Shown one piece after another: positions 28,487-34,330 of a DNA stretch of 64,000 nucleotides. This DNA comes from Streptomyces xylophagus (GTDB lineage Bacteria; Actinomycetota; Actinomycetes; Streptomycetales; Streptomycetaceae), in contig NZ_JNWO01000015.1 in assembly GCF_000716435.1 (NCBI RefSeq), positions 1 to 64,000 of the forward strand, in the 5' to 3' direction. The first letter of the stretch is position 1; every line of letters begins with the position of its first letter. The position numbers and the translations under genes were made by a program. The notes beneath the pieces were generated by a model, which was not told where the DNA came from, did not search any database, and saw only the letters and a list, made by a program, of their open reading frames with translations.

Positions 28487-28681
28487 ATGCGGTTGACGGT
28501 CTTCTGGCAGCGGATGACGGAGCACTTCGGCGCGGGGTACGCCGAGAGCTTCGCCCGCGATCACGTGATGACGGAACTCGGCGGGCGGACGGTGCACGAG
28601 GCGCTGGACGTCGGCTGGGAGGCCAAGGACGTGTGGCGCGTGGTCTGCGCCGTCATGAACGTTCCGCAGGAAAGTCGCTGA
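28487..28681 (+). CDS. DUF3046 family small protein
   Basis: The 64-aa product matches the DUF3046 family found just upstream of recA across actinobacteria (compare Rv2738c): MRLTVFWQRM, HFGAGYAESFARDHVM, ALDVGWEAKDVWRVVCAVM. It is small and soluble with an amphipathic helix content; no catalytic motif is evident. A -10-like GATACT (28475-28480) ends 7 bases before the ATG, and no ribosome-binding site is seen, so a leaderless mRNA is likely. The conserved link with recA hints at a role related to DNA metabolism, but this is guilt by association only. Confidence 0.9.
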   Translation: MRLTVFWQRMTEHFGAGYAESFARDHVMTELGGRTVHEALDVGWEAKDVWRVVCAVMNVPQESR

Positions 28682-28711
28682 TCGGTCACGAAGATCGACG
28701 GCGGTGACCTG

Positions 28712-28734
28712 TTGTCAGTGGCGTAGGCGAGACT
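28712..28734 (+). promoter_or_regulatory. RecA-NDp-like promoter of the AI-2E gene
   Basis: TTGTCAGTG (28712-28720) is an exact -35-type match, followed by 8 bases and GAGACT (28729-28734; agrees with TANNNT at positions 2 and 6). The predicted start point is the GTG start codon at 28741, giving a leaderless mRNA. Confidence 0.6.
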
Positions 28735-28740
28735 TGCACC

Positions 28741-30045
28741 GTGGCAGCCACTGACGAGACCGGGCACGACGCCCCGCAGGCATCCCCGTTCGGTACGACG
28801 CCGCCGGCCCGGCCCCCGGCCGACGGCGCCGCGCCGGACGCCCGCATGCCGCGCTGGCTGCCCCGCGCCATGGTGCTGGCGCTCGCCCTCGTCGCCGTGT
28901 TCCAGCTGGGGAGTTGGGCCTTCCACCAGCTCATCGGGCTGCTGATCAACATCCTCATCGCGTTCTTCCTGGCCCTCGCCATCGAGCCCGCAGTGAGCCG
29001 GATGGCCGACCGAGGGATGCGCCGGGGGCTGGCCACCTTCCTGGTCTTCCTCGGCCTGCTGATCGTCAGCGCAGGGTTCGTCACCCTGCTAGGGTCGATG
29101 CTCGCGGGCCAGATCATCAAGATGATCGAGGACTTCCCGGACTACCTCGACTCCGTCATCAACTGGGTCAACACGCACTTCCACACCGACCTGAGACGGG
29201 TCGACATCCAGGAGGGACTGCTCCACTCCGACTGGCTGCGCAAGTACGTGCAGAACAGCGCCACCGGCGTGCTGGACGTGTCCACCCAGGTGCTCGGGGG
29301 CCTCTTCCAACTGCTGACGATCGGGCTGTTCTCGTTCTACTTCGCCGCCGACGGCCCGCGACTGCGGCGCGCGCTGTGCTCCGTGCTGCCGCCCGCCCGG
29401 CAGGTCGAGGTGCTGCGCGCGTGGGAGATCGCCGTCGACAAGACCGGCGGCTACATATACTCACGCGGCCTGATGGCGCTGGTCTCCGGAGTGGCGCACT
29501 ACATCCTGCTGCAGGCGCTGGGCATCCCGTACGCGCCCGTGCTCGCCGTCTGGGTGGGCCTGGTCTCCCAGTTCATCCCGACCATCGGCACGTATCTCGC
29601 GGGCGCCCTGCCCATGCTGATCGCCTTCACCGTGGACCCCTGGTACGCGCTGTGGGTGCTGATCTTCGTCGTGGTCTACCAGCAGTTCGAGAACTACATG
29701 CTGCAGCCCAAGCTGACCGCGAAGACCGTCGACATCCACCCCGCCGTCGCCTTCGGCTCGGTCATCGCGGGCACCGCGCTCCTCGGCGCGGTCGGCGCGC
29801 TGATCTCCATCCCGGCCGTCGCCACGCTGCAGGCGTTCCTCGGGGCGTACGTGAAGCGGTACGCCGTCACGGACGACCCCCGGGTCCACGGACACCGGAC
29901 CACCCGAGACTCCGGCGGGCCGGGCCCGCTGACCCGCGCGAGACGGCTGTGGGAACGGCGGACGGGAGCGACCGAGCCCACAGCGACCGACTCCGCCGGG
30001 ACGACCGACTCCGACCCGAGGGACTCCGGGGAGGGCTCCTCCTGA
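28741..30045 (+). CDS. AI-2E family transporter (PerM-like)
   Basis: The 434-aa integral membrane protein belongs to the AI-2E/PerM family: about eight hydrophobic segments with a central amphipathic part (about 105-185). Family blocks include GLFSFYFAADGPRLRRALCSVLPP, YIYSRGLMALVSGVAHYILL and VYQQFENYMLQPKLTAKTVDIHPAVAFGSVIAG. Members export small signals or act as ion/proton antiporters; the substrate here is unknown. The C-terminal 60 residues are Arg/Thr/Ser-rich and cytoplasmic. GTG 28741 has no ribosome-binding site but sits at the expected start point of the upstream promoter. Confidence 0.9.
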   Translation: MAATDETGHDAPQASPFGTTPPARPPADGAAPDARMPRWLPRAMVLALALVAVFQLGSWAFHQLIGLLINILIAFFLALAIEPAVSRMADRGMRRGLATFLVFLGLLIVSAGFVTLLGSMLAGQIIKMIEDFPDYLDSVINWVNTHFHTDLRRVDIQEGLLHSDWLRKYVQNSATGVLDVSTQVLGGLFQLLTIGLFSFYFAADGPRLRRALCSVLPPARQVEVLRAWEIAVDKTGGYIYSRGLMALVSGVAHYILLQALGIPYAPVLAVWVGLVSQFIPTIGTYLAGALPMLIAFTVDPWYALWVLIFVVVYQQFENYMLQPKLTAKTVDIHPAVAFGSVIAGTALLGAVGALISIPAVATLQAFLGAYVKRYAVTDDPRVHGHRTTRDSGGPGPLTRARRLWERRTGATEPTATDSAGTTDSDPRDSGEGSS

Positions 30046-30079
30046 GGGAGGATCCGGCGAGAACATGAGGGTGTCGCGG

Positions 30080-30838
30080 TCAGTACGTGAGCACCGCCCA
30101 CACCCCGGCCCCGGCCACCGCGGCGGCGTAGCAACCGACCGCCGCCGTCACGATCCGCTGCCGTACCGCCTCGCTCCAGGACGTGCGGGAGAGCAGCCAG
30201 GCCAGTGCAGGCAGGACCAGGACGGCGTGCAGGCTCACCCCGTGCAGCGGCTTGAGCGGGGCCGTCGAGTGGTACGCCGCCTCCTGGTGGCCGGTCCGGG
30301 CGAGGACGACCCCGCGCGCGATCATCGCGGCGCCCGAGGCCAGCGCGACGAGCAGGATCGCGAACCCGGAACGCACCGCGAGCGCCATCCCCGTGGGACC
30401 CGTCGGCCGGTGCCGGAAGGACGCCACTGCGAACACGGTGAGCAGCACCACGAGGACACCGCCGCCCACCGCGAGCGTCATGGACACCGCCGTGTCGAAG
30501 GGCGTCTCCATGTCGAGGTGCGACGGCACCCGGCGCCACGCCTGGAGGGTGATGCCGCCGACCTCCACGACACAGTCGGCGGCGAACACGACGAGCAGCA
30601 CGGTACGCAGCCGGGCCCCGACGTGCAGGTACGACGTGACCCAGGTGACCGCGATCAGCGTCGCCCCGAAGGAGAGCCCGAACGTGACGGGCTTGCGCCA
30701 GGACACGGGCCCGTACCAGGGGCCGCCGTCGACCGCGAACACCACGAGATGCACCAGGCCGGAGACGATCAGCAGGGCACCGGTCGCGTGACAGAGGCGC
30801 TCGGCGGGGCGCGGATGGCTCTTCACGGTCAGGGACAT
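30080..30838 (-). CDS. Multi-pass membrane protein of unknown function
   Basis: No family is recognised with confidence. The 252-aa product has about seven hydrophobic segments (ATGALLIVSGLVHLVVFAV, FGLSFGATLIAVTWVTSYL, LLVVFAADCVVEVGGI, VGGGVLVVLLTVFAVASF, GFAILLVALASGAAMIA, VSLHAVLVLPALAWLLS, AVGCYAAAVAGAGVWAVLTY). Conserved-looking polar residues lie in GGPWYGPVSWRKPVTFG. It is convergent with the AI-2E gene, 34 bp apart, with a short TCCTCC/GGAGGA hairpin at the AI-2E stop. It is upstream of and divergent from recA. Confidence 0.75.
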   Translation of the reverse strand: MSLTVKSHPRPAERLCHATGALLIVSGLVHLVVFAVDGGPWYGPVSWRKPVTFGLSFGATLIAVTWVTSYLHVGARLRTVLLVVFAADCVVEVGGITLQAWRRVPSHLDMETPFDTAVSMTLAVGGGVLVVLLTVFAVASFRHRPTGPTGMALAVRSGFAILLVALASGAAMIARGVVLARTGHQEAAYHSTAPLKPLHGVSLHAVLVLPALAWLLSRTSWSEAVRQRIVTAAVGCYAAAVAGAGVWAVLTY

Positions 30839-31070
30839 GGCCCGAGCCTCGCGGGAACGCGCCGCGCGGTCGTCGTACGGCCGAAGACACCCGTCGTACG
30901 CCGGGAGAAGTAGTGCTTCTGGAGGCTTCGGGTGCGCTGTCAGCCGGTCGGTGTCCTGCTAGGGGTTTCCCAGGGTGCGGGGTGGCCGAGGCCGCCGGGC
31001 TCGATTTCCATGTGGTTCGAAGTGTCACAGGACACGCGACATCCGATGACGCGAGTGCCGCGTGGTGCGC

Positions 31071-31100
31071 TTGACACGAAAATCGAACATCCATTCTCAT
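31071..31100 (+). promoter_or_regulatory. recA promoter with LexA (SOS) box
   Basis: A TTGACA -35 (31071-31076) is followed at 17-18 bp by a weak -10 (TTCTCA or TCTCAT, 31094-31100). Between and overlapping them lies GAACATCCATTC (31085-31096), one mismatch from the Gram-positive SOS box GAAC-N4-GTTC. LexA bound here would block the polymerase. This agrees with reported Streptomyces recA upstream regions. Confidence 0.8.
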
Positions 31101-31161
31101 AGAAGCTCCGGCGAGGCCATGATGGACATTTCGTCAGGCTTTTGATGGTGAAGTGTCCGAG

Positions 31162-31170
31162 TTATCCACA
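31162..31170 (+). promoter_or_regulatory. DnaA-box match upstream of recA
   Basis: TTATCCACA is a perfect match to the general DnaA box TTATNCACA and is close to the Streptomyces-preferred TTGTCCACA. It lies between the two predicted recA promoters. A single 9-mer can occur by chance, though an AT-richer 9-mer is unusual in this GC-rich background. Confidence 0.4.
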
Positions 31171-31193
31171 GGCTGGACGGGCGTCGGGGCGCA

Positions 31194-31216
31194 TTGTCAG
31201 TGGCAGGCGTTAGCGT
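31194..31216 (+). promoter_or_regulatory. RecA-NDp (PafBC-type) promoter of recA
   Basis: TTGTCAGTG (31194-31202), 8 bases, TAGCGT (31211-31216) is an exact match to TTGTCRGTG-N8-TANNNT, the LexA-independent DNA-damage promoter described for actinobacterial recA. The predicted start is near 31223, leaving a leader of about 37 bases before the recA ATG. Confidence 0.88.
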
Positions 31217-31259
31217 CTTTGACGTGAAGCGATCGACTCAAGCAAACCGGGTGGAACCC

Positions 31260-32390
31260 ATGGCAGGAACCGACCGCGAGAAGGCGTTGGACGCCGCACT
31301 CGCACAGATTGAACGGCAATTCGGAAAGGGCGCGGTGATGCGCCTGGGCGAGCGGCCGAACGAGCCCATCGAGGTCATCCCCACCGGGTCGACCGCACTG
31401 GACGTCGCCCTCGGCGTCGGCGGCCTGCCGCGCGGCCGAGTGGTGGAGGTCTACGGCCCGGAGTCCTCCGGAAAGACGACCCTGACCCTGCACGCGGTGG
31501 CGAACGCACAGCGGGCCGGCGGCCAGGTCGCGTTCGTGGACGCGGAGCACGCCCTCGACCCCGAGTACGCGAAGAAGCTCGGCGTCGACATCGACAACCT
31601 GATCCTGTCCCAGCCGGACAACGGCGAGCAGGCCCTGGAGATCGTGGACATGCTGGTCCGCTCCGGCGCCCTCGACCTCATCGTCATCGACTCCGTCGCG
31701 GCGCTCGTCCCGCGCGCGGAGATCGAGGGCGAGATGGGAGACAGCCACGTCGGTCTGCAGGCCCGTCTGATGAGCCAGGCGCTTCGCAAGATCACAGGTG
31801 CGCTCCACCAGTCCGGGACCACCGCGATCTTCATCAACCAGCTCCGCGAGAAGATCGGCGTGATGTTCGGCTCCCCGGAGACCACGACCGGTGGCCGCGC
31901 GCTGAAGTTCTACGCCTCGGTGCGACTCGACATCCGTCGGATCGAGACCCTCAAGGACGGCACGGACGCGGTCGGCAACCGCACCCGCGTCAAGGTCGTC
32001 AAGAACAAGGTCGCGCCGCCCTTCAAGCAGGCCGAGTTCGACATCCTCTACGGCCACGGCATCAGCCGCGAGGGCGGCCTGATCGACATGGGCGTGGAGA
32101 ACGGCTTCGTCCGCAAGGCCGGCGCCTGGTACACGTACGAGGGCGACCAGCTCGGCCAGGGCAAGGAGAACGCGCGCAACTTCCTGAAGGACAACCCCGA
32201 CCTGGCCAACGAGATCGAGAAGAAGATCCTGGAGAAGCTGGGCGTGGGTGTCCGTCCGGAGAAGGAGAAGTCCACCGAGCCGGTCGCGGACGCGGCGGTC
32301 TCCACCGCCACGGACGACGCCGCCAAGACGGTGCCCGCTCCGGCTGCGGCCAAGGCCACCAAGCCCAAGGCCACGGCAGCCAAGAGCTGA
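31260..32390 (+). CDS. recA: Recombinase RecA
   Basis: RecA (376 aa) catalyses strand exchange and stimulates LexA self-cleavage. Walker [10 protein letters not shown], the DNA loops ([19 protein letters not shown] and the [32 protein letters not shown] region) and the [12 protein letters not shown] core are intact. The last about 50 residues are an Ala/Lys/Pro-rich tail ([36 protein letters not shown] type) typical of Streptomyces RecA. ATG 31260 is the family start; GGGTGGAA upstream is a modest ribosome-binding site. No intein is present. Three bases separate its stop from recX, so the two genes are one operon. Confidence 0.98.
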   Translation: MAGTDREKALDAALAQIERQFGKGAVMRLGERPNEPIEVIPTGSTALDVALGVGGLPRGRVVEVYGPESSGKTTLTLHAVANAQRAGGQVAFVDAEHALDPEYAKKLGVDIDNLILSQPDNGEQALEIVDMLVRSGALDLIVIDSVAALVPRAEIEGEMGDSHVGLQARLMSQALRKITGALHQSGTTAIFINQLREKIGVMFGSPETTTGGRALKFYASVRLDIRRIETLKDGTDAVGNRTRVKVVKNKVAPPFKQAEFDILYGHGISREGGLIDMGVENGFVRKAGAWYTYEGDQLGQGKENARNFLKDNPDLANEIEKKILEKLGVGVRPEKEKSTEPVADAAVSTATDDAAKTVPAPAAAKATKPKATAAKS

Positions 32391-32393
32391 CCC

Positions 32394-33371
32394 GTGACAC
32401 GACGAACGGACTGGGCCGAGTACGCGTATCCCGACGTCCCCCAGGGGCGCGGGATAGGCGAGGGCCTGGCCTACGGTGCGGACGGCGTGCCCGAGGAGCC
32501 GTACGGAATGGACGGGCCGTACGGCGACGAGCCGGGCGCCGACCGGTCGGCCGGCGGCTTCGCCGGTGAGGCCGGTCCGCCTTTCGGCGGTCCGGAGCCC
32601 GGCGATGGTTCGGCGGGTATCGGTCGGCCTTTCAGGAGCTCGGCGCCCGGCGGCAGTTCGCCCGGCGGCGGGTTCGGTGACGACGACGCATCCGGCCGCG
32701 GCTCGCGCCGCAGTCGGGGAGCGCGTGACGAGGGCGGCTCACGCGGGGGTTCGGCGCGCGGTGACGGCGCACGCGGTAGGCGTGGGCGCCGTGGCCGGGG
32801 CTTCGGGGAGTCGTCCGGAACGGACGGGGGTGACTTCTCCTCGTCGAGGGCCGAGAAGGAGGAGCCGCCGGCGGACCCGGCTGAGCGGGCGCGGGGCATC
32901 TGCCTGCGCCTGCTCACCGGGAACCCGCGCACTCGCAAGCAACTCGCGGACGCCCTGCGCAAGCGGGAGATCCCGGACGAGGTGGCGGACGAGGTGCTGT
33001 CGCGGTTCGAGGAGGTCGGACTGATCAACGACGGTGCGTTCGCGGACGCTTGGGTGGAGTCCCGGCACCACGGCCGGGGACTGGCGCGGCGCGCACTCGC
33101 CCAGGAGCTGCGCACCAAGGGCGTCGACCCGACGCTGATCGACGACGCCGTCTCCCAGCTCGACTCCGAGCAGGAAGAGACGACGGCCCGCGACCTGGTC
33201 GACCGCAAACTCCGGTCCACCCGCGGCCTCGACCGCGACAAGAGGCTGCGCCGCCTCGCGGGCATGCTGGCCCGCAAGGGTTACTCCCCGGGTATGGCCC
33301 TCAGAGTGGTCCGACAGGCGCTGGAGGAAGAGGGCGAGGACGCGGAGTTCCTCGGGGACGAAGGGTACTGA
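32394..33371 (+). CDS. recX: RecX regulator with long disordered N-terminal extension
   Basis: RecX caps RecA filaments and limits recombinase activity. The conserved three-helix repeats occupy residues about 164-315 (RGICLRLLTGNPRTRKQLADAL, LSRFEEVGLINDGAFADAWVESRHHGRGLARRALAQELRTKGV, RKLRSTRGLDRDKRLRRLAGMLARKGYSPGMALRVV). The first about 160 residues are Gly/Ser/Asp/Arg-rich with RGSRRSRG- and GRRGRRGRG-type runs and no predicted fold; a typical RecX has only about 150-190 aa in total. GTG 32394 lies 3 bases after the recA stop, and the N-terminal sequence TRRTDWAEYAYPDVP looks conserved, so the extension is judged real. Confidence 0.92.
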   Translation: MTRRTDWAEYAYPDVPQGRGIGEGLAYGADGVPEEPYGMDGPYGDEPGADRSAGGFAGEAGPPFGGPEPGDGSAGIGRPFRSSAPGGSSPGGGFGDDDASGRGSRRSRGARDEGGSRGGSARGDGARGRRGRRGRGFGESSGTDGGDFSSSRAEKEEPPADPAERARGICLRLLTGNPRTRKQLADALRKREIPDEVADEVLSRFEEVGLINDGAFADAWVESRHHGRGLARRALAQELRTKGVDPTLIDDAVSQLDSEQEETTARDLVDRKLRSTRGLDRDKRLRRLAGMLARKGYSPGMALRVVRQALEEEGEDAEFLGDEGY

Positions 33372-33384
33372 GACGAGGGGTACT

Positions 33385-33420
33385 GATCCGGTGTCGATCC
33401 GGTTCTGAATCGATCCGGTT
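33385..33420 (+). repeat. Short direct repeats after recX
   Basis: GATCCGGT occurs three times within 36 bp (33385, 33396 and 33412 onward), the last two as CGATCCGGTT. GGGTACTGA is also duplicated across the recX stop codon. No hairpin with a T-run follows. Function is unknown. Confidence 0.5.
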
Positions 33421-33548
33421 CCGACCTCTCGGTGGTGCGGATGTCCTGAACACGGTGGACGCGCGGGGGCGCCGATCGCGTTCAGGCAAGCACCGACCGA
33501 TGCCCGGGGTGGGGCTAGCCCCCTGCTGAAGACGCCGGATCACCCCAG

Positions 33549-33583
33549 TGCACAGACACTTGTGCACAAACGACTGTGTACGC
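33549..33583. promoter_or_regulatory. Putative operator of the HTH regulator
   Basis: GTGCACA (33549-33555), the palindrome TTGTGCACAA (33560-33569) and TGTGTAC (33576-33582) form three TGTGCAC-like half-sites within 35 bp, immediately before the ATG of the regulator. This is the usual place for an autoregulatory operator. No ribosome-binding site is visible between them and the ATG. Confidence 0.5.
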
Positions 33584-34330
33584 ATGGCACAGGAACCCGG
33601 CCCAACCGGCGTGGAGACGCCCACCGAGCAGACCCCGACGACACCCGCACCGGTCGAACTCTCCGATCTCGCCGCGCTGAAGGCGCTCGCGCAGCCCCGC
33701 CGCCAGCGCATGCTCCAGCACCTCACCCTGCACGGCCCCGCGACCTCGGCCACCCTCGCCCGCGCACTCGGCCTGAACACCGGCTCCACCAGCTACCACC
33801 TGCGTGAACTCGCCCGCTACGGCTTCGTCGAGGAGTCGGATGCGGATGCGGATGCCGAGACGGAAGCGGAGCTAGAAGCGGGAGATGCTGAGGCGGAGGC
33901 TGCGGCTGCGAAACCGCAGACGGGGCGCGCGCCCGGTCATGCCCGCGAGCGCTGGTGGCGGGCCGTCCCCGGTGACCGCCGTTTCCCGCCGCGCAGCCGC
34001 CAGAGCGCCGAGATGCGGCATGTCATGGACGAGCTCAACCACCATGCGTACGCCGCCGACCTGGAGCTCTTCGAGCAGCTCCAGCGGGACTCCGCCGAGA
34101 CCGGGCCATGGGCGGACGCGTTCCCGTACTCACGCGGCACCGTCCGGCTCACCGTGCCCGAACTCGGGGCGTTCTTCGAGGAGTACATCGCCCTCCTCAA
34201 CCGCTACAAGCGCCCCGAAGTCGACACTCCGGCCGGCGCCCGCACCGTGCTCACCCGGTTCTTCGCCTTCCCGGCACCGCTCGCCGACGCCGCCTCGGCG
34301 CACAACGGAAAAGAGACGGAGCCCTCATGA
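33584..34330 (+). CDS. ArsR-type winged-helix regulator with acidic linker
   Basis: The 248-aa product has an N-terminal ArsR/HTH_20 winged helix at about 28-88 (LAALKALAQPRRQRMLQHL, ATSATLARALGLNTGSTSYHLRELARYGFVEE). Residues 88-115 are an Asp/Glu/Ala run (ESDADADAETEAELEAGDAE). A C-terminal domain follows (RERWWRAVPGDRRFPP ... PELGAFFEEYIALLNRY) of the kind seen in Streptomyces regulators placed beside ABC exporters. ATG 33584 is preferred over an in-frame ATG 12 codons upstream because the latter would put the operator-like repeats inside the gene. The stop overlaps the permease start (ATGA), so both proteins are coupled. Confidence 0.85.
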   Translation: MAQEPGPTGVETPTEQTPTTPAPVELSDLAALKALAQPRRQRMLQHLTLHGPATSATLARALGLNTGSTSYHLRELARYGFVEESDADADAETEAELEAGDAEAEAAAAKPQTGRAPGHARERWWRAVPGDRRFPPRSRQSAEMRHVMDELNHHAYAADLELFEQLQRDSAETGPWADAFPYSRGTVRLTVPELGAFFEEYIALLNRYKRPEVDTPAGARTVLTRFFAFPAPLADAASAHNGKETEPS

